Shown here piece after piece: positions 22,765 to 30,734 of a DNA stretch of 64,000 bases (position 1 is the stretch's first letter; every line of letters starts with the position of its first letter). Source of the DNA: Siderastrea radians (lineage: Eukaryota > Cnidaria > Anthozoa > Scleractinia > Rhizangiidae); the NCBI GenBank assembly GCA_964017195.1, contig OZ024897.1:37481036-37545035 (forward strand), in the 5' to 3' direction. A program made the position numbers and the translations under genes. Below the pieces are notes generated by a model. The model did no database searches. It was not told where the DNA came from and was given only the letters and a program-made list of their open reading frames with translations.

Positions 22765-22895
22765 TTATTATTTCTTTATAAAATTTTTTTTCTTTATAAT
22801 TTTATGCGACACACTATGCGACATGCTATGCGACATGCTATGCGAGCTTTTTTATATTCAAAAAATAATATTTTTTTTTGTTTCGATTAAATAAA
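22765..22895. promoter_or_regulatory. Divergent promoter region with 12-bp tandem repeat
   Basis: Separates the leftward ATPase unit from the rightward structural genes. Positions 22804-22850 hold four tandem copies of ATGCGACATGCT (first and last copies vary), followed by an A/T-rich TTTCGATTAAATAAA block just before ATG 22896. Best candidate for the bidirectional promoter of the element. Confidence 0.6.
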
Positions 22896-23888
22896 ATGAG
22901 TCTCCTCAAGTGGAAAGAAATGGCTGAAAAAAGATCAAAAATTGGTCAAGATGTCAATACTATTAGGGAAACGCTAAAACAAAAGAAAATAACCGATACA
23001 ATGAGTGACGTTGAAGCAGAAAAGCTTTTCAAACCAATAACATCCGGTTTGAAAGAGTTGACACAACCTCAACCTATTAAAAGACGGTTGCAAAGGAAAA
23101 AAGCATATGTTCCAGATTATGGTATCAATATTGAAGATGAAGGAATACCAGATTACAATCTTGAAGATTTGTTTGATGAAGGGGTTCAACCACAAACTGC
23201 AAAACAGCTTGTTCCAAAACCACCCTCTTATGAAGAGGTTCTCAAAGATTTGGAAACAGGAAAAAAGAAAATATATGTCAATCCTGAGTATACGCAACTT
23301 GAAGACCCACCAGAATATGAAGTTCCAGATTATGAGATTTTTGAAGAAGACAGAATAAATGAGACTTTAGATGAACTTGGATTGGCCAACTATGATGACA
23401 TTGAAGCGCAACTTGAAAGAGAAGATATGACAGAAAAAACAAGACATTCTTTCTTGGTAAAGAAAATCGAATATGCAGTCAAGAAAAGACAGCAACTTCC
23501 AGGTTATAAAACACACATTACAAAGCAGTTGAACAAAGGTTTGATAAGTCAATCCGAAGCGCAATTCAGAAGAAAGGTCATCGACGACGCTCGAAAAGTT
23601 CTCAACGATTATATCAACTATAACCAAAATAAGTTGAAGAGTATTAAAGGCTCTGGCCTCAAAAGAAAGGCAACAAAGCGAGGTGGAAATGTAAGCGCTG
23701 TTTTCATTAATCCTAAAGAAGCTGTTAAAAAGTTAGAGTTAATTGTTGGATCAATTGGTGCTGGTAATAATAGCATAGAGCTTAGAAACACCGGTGTTGC
23801 TATTCTCGATATTTTATTGAAAAATTATATAATCAACAAACATCATTACAACCAAATATATAAAAATTTTTTTCATGTGAATAAATAA
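22896..23888 (+). CDS. Polinton structural-type protein with PPxY motif, 330 aa
   Basis: ATG at 22896 is preferred over an in-frame TTG at 22878. A highly charged N-terminal half contains a PPSYEEV motif (PPxY late-domain type) and acidic segments rich in Tyr and Pro. IKGS|G near residue 253 fits the adenovirus-protease consensus (M/I/L)xGx|G and is followed by a basic patch (GLKRKATKRGG). The C-terminal 70 residues form a likely helical domain. It precedes the penton gene by 3 bp in the capsid operon. A minor virion or scaffold role is inferred from position and cleavage site. Confidence 0.75.
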   Translation: MSLLKWKEMAEKRSKIGQDVNTIRETLKQKKITDTMSDVEAEKLFKPITSGLKELTQPQPIKRRLQRKKAYVPDYGINIEDEGIPDYNLEDLFDEGVQPQTAKQLVPKPPSYEEVLKDLETGKKKIYVNPEYTQLEDPPEYEVPDYEIFEEDRINETLDELGLANYDDIEAQLEREDMTEKTRHSFLVKKIEYAVKKRQQLPGYKTHITKQLNKGLISQSEAQFRRKVIDDARKVLNDYINYNQNKLKSIKGSGLKRKATKRGGNVSAVFINPKEAVKKLELIVGSIGAGNNSIELRNTGVAILDILLKNYIINKHHYNQIYKNFFHVNK

Positions 23889-23891
23889 ATA

Positions 23892-24668
23892 ATGAAACTA
23901 CCATTGGTATTATCTTCTCATAACATCAAGAAACAAACAAAAAATAAACCCAGTGATTTTACAATTAGATATACCCAACCAATATTACTTGATCCAAACA
24001 GACAATATGAACTCGGTTTAGGTCGAATCATATCAATGTCTTTTACATGGTTCAATATCACATCAGAGCTGGACAACCAAAAAATAAAATACTCTTCTGA
24101 TGGTGGGAAAACTTGGAAAGATATAATCTTCCCGCCGGGTACATGGAATTATGTTAGCTTCAATGATTACATCAAGGAAAACACAAAAACAAAGAATTCA
24201 AACAAAATTTCATATCCAATAACCTTGGTATTCAACAACACAACTTTCAAAACGACAATAAATCTCGCTACAAGCTATCAACTAGACCTTACAGCATCGA
24301 ATTTTGGAGATCTAATCGGTTTCAACAAACAAATTTTAACCAGTTCTAAAAATGTTGGTGACTATACACCAAATCTCAGTCAAGATACAGAGATTTTGAA
24401 TATACATTGCGATCTTATTTCAGAGAGTCTTGTTGATGGGGATGAGACAGATATTATCTACACGTTTGGCACAAATGATTTGCAACCATCCTATGCTTTT
24501 ACTAAAGAGCCTTTGAGAGTTCAATATTATCCAGTCAATAAGTATATCATAAACACCCTACGGATATACATTACCGATGGAAAAAGACGAATTATTGATT
24601 TAAACGACGCAGATACATCATTTTCTCTGATTTTGAGAGAAAAAAAAATAAAAGATAATTATAAATGA
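23892..24668 (+). CDS. Polinton minor capsid (penton) protein, 258 aa
   Basis: Beta-rich protein of the size of Polinton penton proteins. It starts KLPLVLSSHNIKKQTKNKPSD, continues FTIRYTQPILLDPNRQYELGLG, and ends with alternating strands (NTLRIYITDGKRRIIDL). That opening, a short N-terminal arm then FxIxYxxPIxL, is a common pattern of single jelly-roll minor capsid proteins in Polintons and virophages. It sits beside the small virion protein and the MCP. Its stop overlaps the next start by ATGA (24665-24668). Confidence 0.8.
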   Translation: MKLPLVLSSHNIKKQTKNKPSDFTIRYTQPILLDPNRQYELGLGRIISMSFTWFNITSELDNQKIKYSSDGGKTWKDIIFPPGTWNYVSFNDYIKENTKTKNSNKISYPITLVFNNTTFKTTINLATSYQLDLTASNFGDLIGFNKQILTSSKNVGDYTPNLSQDTEILNIHCDLISESLVDGDETDIIYTFGTNDLQPSYAFTKEPLRVQYYPVNKYIINTLRIYITDGKRRIIDLNDADTSFSLILREKKIKDNYK

Positions 24669-25042
24669 AGTTGAACGAATACAGACGAATTTATCATCCG
24701 AGTTTTGGAAAATTTGTTTATAAACATAAAGGATCAGGTTTAATTGTCGATAATATTTTCAAACCAATGAAAATGATTGTGGATAAAGTTTTAAAACCTA
24801 TTGCTAAAAAAGCTTTAAAATCGGGAATAGAAAGTGCTGGTGATAAACTTGGTAAAAAAGTTGTTGAGAAAGTTGCTGAAAAATCAGGTCATCTTTTCAT
24901 GAAAGACCTTCAGTCTTCAGGAAAACAAATTCCAAAAGCAACAAACAAACAAAAAGAAGAAGATTACAACATAATATTGAATAGATTGATTTCTGGAAGC
25001 GGTATAAAAACAAAAAAAATAAAAAAAAGTTTTAATAGATAA
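24665..25042 (+). CDS. Polinton small basic virion protein, 125 aa
   Basis: Overlaps the penton stop by 4 bp (ATGA), an arrangement of a compact viral operon. N-terminal aromatic/basic stretch, then KGSGLIVDNIF and an amphipathic helix-rich middle (KPMKMIVDKVLKPIAKKALK). ISGS|G near residue 113, close to the C-terminus, fits the adenain consensus and would release a basic tail KTKKIKKSFNR. Size, amphipathic helix and cleavage site recall adenovirus pVI/pX-type core or membrane-active proteins; homology cannot be shown by eye. Confidence 0.7.
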   Translation: MKLNEYRRIYHPSFGKFVYKHKGSGLIVDNIFKPMKMIVDKVLKPIAKKALKSGIESAGDKLGKKVVEKVAEKSGHLFMKDLQSSGKQIPKATNKQKEEDYNIILNRLISGSGIKTKKIKKSFNR

Positions 25043-25049
25043 ATAAAAG

Positions 25050-26339
25050 ATGACTTTCAGAACAAGTGATAAACTGCAGAGATACGAAATGGTTAGGTTC
25101 TCCCCTGACAATATCATTGAACAACCTGGAAACAACAATACTCAGAAAAAAACAGGATATAAATTCACAATAACCGACAGATCCACTTTTTTTGATTATT
25201 TCAACGGATATTTTGAAGTAACTAAAGAGCTCCAAAAGAAAGCCGATGGATCTGGTTTTGCAGCTGCTGACCGAATTTCGATGATTAACGGGTCACATTC
25301 TCTCATTAAACACATGGTTATCAAATCTGCTGGTAAAATAGTCTATGATAGTGATAACATTCATAGAATTGTAAATGCTAAAAATTTGTTGGAGTATAGT
25401 GATGATTTCAGCAGGTCAGTCGCTAAAAATAGTTTTTGGTATCTTGACACAGAGGATTCAACAGCAAATACGAATTTGGGTTTCGAAGCAAGGCGAATTT
25501 TAACTCAAGCAAACCAAAACAATGGTGGTGGCGGAGCCAAAAGCATAAATGAAATCATTCCGTTGAACAGATACAGTTTCTTTGAGGAATTGGAAGACAA
25601 GATGCTTCCTCCCATGCAGCTCACATTCGAACTGGACTTGAATAATGATGATGAATTGATTCACAAAGCAGCCGCTGCTGATCCTGGGCGAGTGGTTGTC
25701 ACTCGACTTTATCTTTGGCTTCCAAGATTAACTCCTAAAGATAGTGCATACGGTGAATTTGTGAAAGATTTTCTCAAACCAACCAAATGGACGTACATGA
25801 AAGATATGTATATTCAGAGTGCAAATACAAGAGCAGTTCAAAACATGTTTCAAATTAGCCCAGCCATTGACAATGTTAAACATGTATTCATTTATCTACA
25901 GAGAACTAATGGTCCAAACAATGAGGAATCTCAGAGAACTCCTTACATTTTTGATACTTTCAAGCTGAATGCAGCCGATACCAATAGCTCTCTTGCATCG
26001 TGTCGTTTGGAGTATGGAAACAGTACTTTTTATCCTGAATTAGAGTACGATACAGATTCAAAAGTGAGAATCTTTAACGATCTAATTTCTTTTGCTTTTC
26101 GAAAGAATGATATGAATACAGGAACGCAGTTGAATATACATAATTTTACATCTCTTTACGGTCTTGTCTATTTTGATCTGACCTACCAAAAAGAGGCTGT
26201 TACTCGAGATCCAAAACAACTGATTTTGAACTACAGATTGAATGCAGCACCAACAGCTAATGTGAGAGCTCATGCTATTGTATTTTACGAAAATGAGGTT
26301 ATTGTCAACAAGGTTGGAAATGAACTTATGATGGTCTAA
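25050..26339 (+). CDS. Polinton major capsid protein (double jelly-roll), 429 aa
   Basis: Length and sequence suit the double jelly-roll MCP of polintoviruses. Residues 1-40 (KLQRYEMVRFSPDNIIEQPG) lead into the first roll. A typical mid-protein block reads VVVTRLYLWLPRLTPKDS (about 214-231), and the second roll ends NYRLNAAPTANVRAHAIVFYENEV. It is preceded by penton and small virion genes and followed by the paralogous accessory trio. The protein would trimerise into pseudo-hexameric capsomers. No frameshift or internal stop. MCP identity is the strongest sign that the element is virus-like rather than only a transposon. Confidence 0.88.
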   Translation: MTFRTSDKLQRYEMVRFSPDNIIEQPGNNNTQKKTGYKFTITDRSTFFDYFNGYFEVTKELQKKADGSGFAAADRISMINGSHSLIKHMVIKSAGKIVYDSDNIHRIVNAKNLLEYSDDFSRSVAKNSFWYLDTEDSTANTNLGFEARRILTQANQNNGGGGAKSINEIIPLNRYSFFEELEDKMLPPMQLTFELDLNNDDELIHKAAAADPGRVVVTRLYLWLPRLTPKDSAYGEFVKDFLKPTKWTYMKDMYIQSANTRAVQNMFQISPAIDNVKHVFIYLQRTNGPNNEESQRTPYIFDTFKLNAADTNSSLASCRLEYGNSTFYPELEYDTDSKVRIFNDLISFAFRKNDMNTGTQLNIHNFTSLYGLVYFDLTYQKEAVTRDPKQLILNYRLNAAPTANVRAHAIVFYENEVIVNKVGNELMMV

Positions 26340-26356
26340 TTCAAAAAATTCGTAAA

Positions 26357-26384
26357 TTTATTTTATTTCGTTTAATAAAATAAA
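26357..26384 (+). promoter_or_regulatory. Start-proximal hairpin, copy 1
   Basis: Perfect 11-bp arms TTTATTTTATT and AATAAAATAAA with loop TCGTTT; the last A of the 3' arm is the A of the ATG at 26384. The same 28-bp element precedes the gene at 27314. Confidence 0.6.
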
Positions 26385-26869
26385 TGCAATCAGAACTATA
26401 TAAAATAAATGTCACACTTTCAGATGATCAAAAACAAAAAATTCTTAATGCTTTCATCAACAGTGCAAAAATCAGACTGAGATTAACAAAAGACAATATT
26501 AGAGGACCTGATACTCTTTTCGTTCCTACACGTTTTTTCGAATATATGGATAATGAAGATGGAATTGATGCTGTTGTTGATGAACAAACTGAAAAAGAAA
26601 TGTGGGAAGAATTTAAAAGTTGCGGAGATGAAATGTTGAAATATGGAATACCGGAAGATGAAATTGGTCAAAAATTTTGGAAAAAATTTAAAAGTTACAG
26701 AGATGAACCAACAAATGATAAAATGTGGGAATATTATGGTCTTTTTTTTGTTCCAGCGATAGATGAAGATTTGGAAAATAAAGGAATAGAATTTAATTTA
26801 GATTATTCATTGGTAAATGATTTAACAAAAGATTTTGTCAAAAATAATATAAAAAAATTAGTGTTATAA
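26384..26869 (+). CDS. Polinton paralogous accessory protein A, 161 aa
   Basis: First of three tandem genes sharing an N-terminal domain of about 50 residues: LYKINVTLSDDQKQKILNAF, then a basic I-x-LRL segment, then GPDTLFVP. The C-terminal part is acidic and contains an internally repeated WEEFKSCGDE / WKKFKSYRDE unit. No catalytic motif recognised. The gene lies directly after the MCP and 5 bp before paralogue B. The shared domain may be an assembly or interaction module because paralogue C joins it to virion-type sequence. Confidence 0.75.
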   Translation: MQSELYKINVTLSDDQKQKILNAFINSAKIRLRLTKDNIRGPDTLFVPTRFFEYMDNEDGIDAVVDEQTEKEMWEEFKSCGDEMLKYGIPEDEIGQKFWKKFKSYRDEPTNDKMWEYYGLFFVPAIDEDLENKGIEFNLDYSLVNDLTKDFVKNNIKKLVL

Positions 26870-26874
26870 AATAA

Positions 26875-27279
26875 ATGGAAACAAAACTGCGTGAAATAAA
26901 AGTAAAACTCTCACAAGATGATAAAGAAAATATCTTTAATGCTTTCATCAACCATGAATCCACCCAACTGATTTTGAAAAGTGATGCCCTTTCTGGAAAT
27001 GATACCCTTCTTGTTCCTCACAAAATGGTTAAAACAGGTGAAGTAGGATATGTTCTTGACGAAAAAATTTTTCATGAAATGTATAATAATGGTTATTTCA
27101 TTATTCCCTTAGGAGATGGAAAATTTCAGTTGTTCACTCCTCCAACGGTTTTTGAAAATTTGGAACAAGCTCGTGAAGATAAAAAAGGAATTGTTATTGA
27201 TTTAGATTATTCTTTATTGACTTACTCAACAGGGCTAGCCGTTATGGAAAATATATTGAAACTGATGAAAAATTCATGA
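26875..27279 (+). CDS. Polinton paralogous accessory protein B, 134 aa
   Basis: Has the same N-terminal domain as A and C (LREIKVKLSQDDKENIFNAF, I/L-x-LxxDALSGNDTLLVP) and a C-terminal IVIDLDYSLLTYS block that matches the IEFNLDYSLVNDL block of A. A and B are therefore full-length paralogues, whereas C shares only the N-terminal domain. It follows A by 5 bp without the start-proximal hairpin, suggesting translation from the same transcript. Confidence 0.75.
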   Translation: METKLREIKVKLSQDDKENIFNAFINHESTQLILKSDALSGNDTLLVPHKMVKTGEVGYVLDEKIFHEMYNNGYFIIPLGDGKFQLFTPPTVFENLEQAREDKKGIVIDLDYSLLTYSTGLAVMENILKLMKNS

Positions 27280-27285
27280 ATTTAT

Positions 27286-27313
27286 TTTATTTTATTTCGT
27301 TTAATAAAATAAA
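27286..27313 (+). promoter_or_regulatory. Start-proximal hairpin, copy 2
   Basis: Identical 11-bp arms and TCGTTT loop as at 26357, ending directly before ATG 27314. Confidence 0.6.
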
Positions 27314-28117
27314 ATGACTACACAATTATATGAAATTAATGTATCACTCACTGATTTTCAGAAAAAGAAACTTAGTAAAGCTTATCACGAACGTGAAACA
27401 ATTAAACTTAGGTTAAAATATGATGCCCTCATCGGAAATGATACTCTTCTCGTTCCTTCAAATATTGTGAAAAGGTTGGAAAAAAATCGTACTGATAGAA
27501 AAGGAATGGAAATAAAACTGGCTAAAACCAACATTCGAAAACAAGTGGGGGGTTCACTTTTAACTTCAATATTATCACTTGCTCGAACTTTTGGACCTAC
27601 TTTAGCAAAAACAGTGGGGTTATCAGCTCTTGCGGGAGCCGCTTCCGAAGGAGCATCTCAAATTGTTAAAAAGATATCTGGAAAAGGTTCACAGATAGGT
27701 GGTTTTCTCATTCCAAATTCTAAAATAGATCAACTCATCGCAAATAAACATCTATTGAGTAATAAACAGAAAAAGGATATTCTCAATGCTTTGCAAACTG
27801 GTTCGGGTGTTCATATAAAACCAACACAAAAACAAAGTGGTGGTTTTCTTGGTACACTTCTTGCATCAATTGGTGTTCCACTCGCTCTTGAAGCTTTCAA
27901 AAAGATGACAGGTTCGGGCGTTCCAAGAATTGGAAAAGCGCCCAAACTGGAGGGGGGATCGGCGCCTCGACTTGGTGTGTACCAACCACCGCCCCCATTT
28001 TTTGGAACATGGGAACAAGGAGGCGGCGGGAGTAAAAAAAAAAAATCTGGAAAAGGGTTGCTTTTAGGGAAAAACAGCCCATTCAACGGAATCCCACTGT
28101 TGGGAACCATACTTTGA
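27314..28117 (+). CDS. Polinton pVI-like/minor virion protein with paralogous N-domain, 267 aa
   Basis: Residues 1-55 are the same domain as the two preceding genes (LYEINVSLTDFQKKKLSKAY, LIGNDTLLVPSNIV). After VGGSLLTSILSLARTFGP the protein becomes hydrophobic, Gly/Ala-rich and then basic. It contains ISGK|G, MTGS|G and LEGG|S, all fitting adenain consensus sites, and ends in Pro/Gly-rich low complexity with a KKKKSGKG patch. Multiple cleavage sites plus amphipathic segments recall adenovirus pVI/pVII-type precursor proteins. The protease gene begins at or after its stop, so the substrate and its likely protease are adjacent. Confidence 0.75.
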   Translation: MTTQLYEINVSLTDFQKKKLSKAYHERETIKLRLKYDALIGNDTLLVPSNIVKRLEKNRTDRKGMEIKLAKTNIRKQVGGSLLTSILSLARTFGPTLAKTVGLSALAGAASEGASQIVKKISGKGSQIGGFLIPNSKIDQLIANKHLLSNKQKKDILNALQTGSGVHIKPTQKQSGGFLGTLLASIGVPLALEAFKKMTGSGVPRIGKAPKLEGGSAPRLGVYQPPPPFFGTWEQGGGGSKKKKSGKGLLLGKNSPFNGIPLLGTIL

Positions 28118-28155
28118 AATTCGACAAAAATACTGCCTTGAGCAACTTTGATTTG

Positions 28156-28584
28156 ATGAAATGGTGTCAGCATCTTGGAATACCAATAGACAAGGGCGGC
28201 GTGCTGTCAAGAGACCAAACTGTTCCACATAATCATAAAATGGCGTTTTTCATTTACAATCTTGAGCCGTCATACATGAGTGGAAGCCATTGGGTTTCAA
28301 CATTTGTAAAGGATAGAGTGATTAATTATTTCGATAGTTTTGGATTACCTCCTTTTCAAGAAATAGTGAATCATGCACGGAAAAAGAATCTCACTTTAAT
28401 TCATCAAAGTGATCAGTTACAACATTTGGGTACAACCACTTGTGGATATTTTTGTTTATACTTTTTGAATGAAATGAATAAGGGTAATACATATTACAAC
28501 CTTTGGAAAGTTTTTGATGTTAAAGATACCATGAAAAATGAAAAATTTATTGAAAGATATTTTAAAAATCTTGCTACATGGTAA
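28156..28584 (+). CDS. Polinton adenain-like cysteine protease, 142 aa
   Basis: Catalytic layout of C5/Ulp1-type proteases is visible. His is in SGSHWVSTFV, Asp in INYFDSFG, Gln in the LIHQSDQLQ segment, and nucleophile Cys in GTTTCGYFCLYFL. The frame is open from a TTG at 28114 that overlaps the preceding TGA. The first ATG is 28156, giving MKWCQHLGIPIDKGG. Which start is used is uncertain: termination-reinitiation or frameshifting would add 14 residues. Role: maturation of virion precursors at (M/I/L)xGx|G sites. Confidence 0.85.
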   Translation: MKWCQHLGIPIDKGGVLSRDQTVPHNHKMAFFIYNLEPSYMSGSHWVSTFVKDRVINYFDSFGLPPFQEIVNHARKKNLTLIHQSDQLQHLGTTTCGYFCLYFLNEMNKGNTYYNLWKVFDVKDTMKNEKFIERYFKNLATW

Positions 28585-28740
28585 ATGAAAACATATTGTG
28601 TGAAACAAAGAAAAGAAACTGAGTGTGTTGAACCCTCTGGATATAAATATACAAAAAACGGTAAAGTCAAGTTTTATTTTTGCAAATGTGCTGAATGTGG
28701 AATAACTAAAACTAGATTTGTGAAACAAACGGAAAACTAA
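28585..28740 (+). CDS. Short zinc-ribbon-like protein (DUF5679-like), 51 aa
   Basis: ATG directly follows the protease stop. The peptide opens MKTYCVKQRKETECVEP, then KYTKNGKVKFYFCKCAECG, and ends ITKTRFVKQ. The order (YCVKCRKK, NPxx, KNG, C-x2-C-G, KKxRFVK) matches the small DUF5679-type ribbon known from large DNA viruses and phages. The first CxxC has become C-V-K-Q, while another Cys lies at ECV and CKCAEC is intact, so metal binding may be altered. It sits between protease and integrase, with a GC-rich hairpin after it. Confidence 0.65.
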   Translation: MKTYCVKQRKETECVEPSGYKYTKNGKVKFYFCKCAECGITKTRFVKQTEN

Positions 28741-28743
28741 TTA

Positions 28744-28763
28744 GCCCGTCTGAAGGGGCGGGC
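28744..28763 (+). terminator. GC-rich hairpin after small zinc-ribbon gene
   Basis: GCCCGTC and GGCGGGC pair around a TGAAGG loop; the only G+C-rich hairpin in the A+T-rich Polinton. Could mark a transcript end or a structural signal; function inferred. Confidence 0.4.
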
Positions 28764-28775
28764 ATTTTGGATACG

Positions 28776-30311
28776 ATGGCATCCACAGGAACGGATATGT
28801 TAATTCAACATGGAATACCATGGCTTGGTAAAAAAGCAGTTGAAATGGGACGATATTATGGATCGGAAGCCTTGAGGAATCCAAAACTTCAGAAAAAGGC
28901 TCTTGATTATGCATTGGAAAAAGCTGCTCCTTTTATTCAAAAAACAGGGTCGGAAATGCTTGACCAACTATCAACAAAAATACGACCCAATAAAAAATAT
29001 AAAACCGATAGAAAAGAACTTGACGGAGCTGGAATTGACATTCATAAAGCTATTGGATGGCTTCCGAAACCCAAAGGGGGTTGGACTCTTCCAGGGCATA
29101 AATACACAGGCCCCTACAACGATCTTGAAAATCAGGTCGAATGGGATCCAAATACAGGAGAGATACTCAAGATATATGACAAACCAACTGGTAATACCGA
29201 TGCTATAGCCATGCAACATGACGTCGATTATTCAGTTTGTAAAGATGATAAAAAATGTAAGAATAAAGCCGACAGGAAAATGGTCAAAGCGTTGGATTCT
29301 GTTCCTTATAATGAGAGACAATGGGGTCATTCGATGGCGCGAAATATTATTAACATAAAGGAAAAACTTGGTCTTGGTTTAAACTGGCAAGAAAAATTAG
29401 CTAATGAACTTCATAAACCGATAAAGCGTAACTTCACCCGGCGGCGGGTAATTGTAAACCATATTGACGGGATATGGTGTTCAGATATCGTTGAGATGCA
29501 AAAATTCAGTCGATGGAATAAGGGTTATAGGTATCTTCTCATGGTACTAGATGTGTTTAGTAAATATGGTTGGATTGTCCCATTGAAGGATAAAAAGGGT
29601 GAAACTGTTGCTCAAGCATTCAAAACAATATTCAAAGAGGGGCGTAAACCGGATTATCTTTGGACTGATAAAGGGAAAGAGTATTACAACAAACATGTTA
29701 AGGAACTACTTGATAAGAATGAAATAACCTTGTACTCAACTGAGAATGAGGAAAAGTCGTCAGTTTGTGAAAGATGGAACCGTACAATTAAAACTAATAT
29801 GTGGAAGCAGTTTAGTGTTCAGGGGAATACACAGTATCTTGAAATGTTACCCAAATTAGTGAAACAGTATAACAATACCAGACATTCAAAGATAAAAATG
29901 ACGCCGACAGAAGCAAGTAAAAAGAAAAATGAAGGAACTGTCTACTTTAACCTTTTCGGTGATATGAAGCCAATTTCAACAAAGTCAAAGTTCAAAGTTG
30001 GTGATAAGGTTAGAATATCTAAGTACAAACGTCTTGTTTTTGACAAAGGATACACAGCCAATTGGACAGAAGAAGTTTTTACAGTTGACAAGATACAATA
30101 CACCAATCCGATTACTTATAGACTCAAAGATCTAAGTGGTGAGGAGATATCAGGTTCTTTTTATGAACAGGAGATGCAAAAGGCTGTTCAAAACGTTTAC
30201 CGTATTGAGAAAGTAATTCGACGAGACGCTCGAAAAGGTAAAGCTTTGGTAAAGTGGAGCGGTTATCCAGAAAAATTTAATTCATGGGTAGATATTAGCG
30301 ATTTGATGTAA
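28776..30311 (+). CDS. Polinton PLA2-integrase-chromodomain fusion, 511 aa
   Basis: ATG at 28776 is used rather than an in-frame TTG at 28767. Residues 1-80 are amphipathic, and LDGA|G (about 82-86) fits an adenain site. Residues 100-180 have the parvovirus VP1-type phospholipase A2 signature: calcium loop YTGPYND and catalytic HDVDY. Residues about 215-380 are a retroviral-type integrase core with the DDE triad: Asp in CSDIVEM, Asp in WTDKGKEY and Glu in SSVCERWNRT. A beta-rich segment follows and a chromodomain ends it (YRIEKVIRRD, LVKWSGYP, SWVDISDLM). The usual integrase HHCC finger is absent. Integrase inserts the element; the PLA2 would breach membranes during entry. Confidence 0.9.
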   Translation: MASTGTDMLIQHGIPWLGKKAVEMGRYYGSEALRNPKLQKKALDYALEKAAPFIQKTGSEMLDQLSTKIRPNKKYKTDRKELDGAGIDIHKAIGWLPKPKGGWTLPGHKYTGPYNDLENQVEWDPNTGEILKIYDKPTGNTDAIAMQHDVDYSVCKDDKKCKNKADRKMVKALDSVPYNERQWGHSMARNIINIKEKLGLGLNWQEKLANELHKPIKRNFTRRRVIVNHIDGIWCSDIVEMQKFSRWNKGYRYLLMVLDVFSKYGWIVPLKDKKGETVAQAFKTIFKEGRKPDYLWTDKGKEYYNKHVKELLDKNEITLYSTENEEKSSVCERWNRTIKTNMWKQFSVQGNTQYLEMLPKLVKQYNNTRHSKIKMTPTEASKKKNEGTVYFNLFGDMKPISTKSKFKVGDKVRISKYKRLVFDKGYTANWTEEVFTVDKIQYTNPITYRLKDLSGEEISGSFYEQEMQKAVQNVYRIEKVIRRDARKGKALVKWSGYPEKFNSWVDISDLM

Positions 30312-30357
30312 AAATGAATTTAAAAAATTTAAAAAAATATTGTATTACAATAAAAAT

Positions 30358-30663
30358 ATGACATTCATGACCTATCAAGAAATTCGAAGAATGGCTGTAA
30401 AAAATAATATTAAATACGCAAATAAGTTATCAAAAAAAGAGTTGGTTAAAGCTTTGAATCTTGATGAAGAAGTTTTATACAGACAAACAGGGAAGGAGGT
30501 GTTTGTTATTAATATTGACACACAAGTTCGTGTAAAATATAAAAGCATTTATTATTGCTCAAAATTATTGGGTAAAAGACCTGGTTCAATTCATTATTTT
30601 TTAAATTGTGGGAAAGAGTTTATGGATAAGGATGGAAATAAGGTAATAGTAACTTCAGCGTAA
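30358..30663 (+). CDS. Polinton SAP/NUMOD-like DNA-binding protein, 101 aa
   Basis: Start ATG at 30358. The N-terminal 40 residues (TYQEIRRMAVKNNIKYANKL, SKKELVKAL) form a two-helix SAP/LEM-like DNA-binding motif. The C-terminal part (VRVKYKSIYYCSKLLGKRPG, SIHYFLNCG) follows the pattern of NUMOD1-type helix-turn-helix modules. Probably a small DNA-binding or regulatory protein. It lies between the integrase fusion and the polymerase, followed by an 8-bp hairpin (TTCATTTC/GAAATGAA near 30671-30696). Confidence 0.65.
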   Translation: MTFMTYQEIRRMAVKNNIKYANKLSKKELVKALNLDEEVLYRQTGKEVFVINIDTQVRVKYKSIYYCSKLLGKRPGSIHYFLNCGKEFMDKDGNKVIVTSA

Positions 30664-30670
30664 ATTTTTT

Positions 30671-30696
30671 TTCATTTCATGGAACTTTGAAATGAA
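30671..30696 (+). terminator. Hairpin before the polymerase gene
   Basis: TTCATTTC and GAAATGAA separated by a 10-base loop, located between the SAP-like gene and PolB. Similar placement to the other intergenic hairpins of the element. Confidence 0.4.
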
Positions 30697-30734
30697 AAAT
30701 AATTTAAAAAATATTGTTATTCAATAAATAAGAA

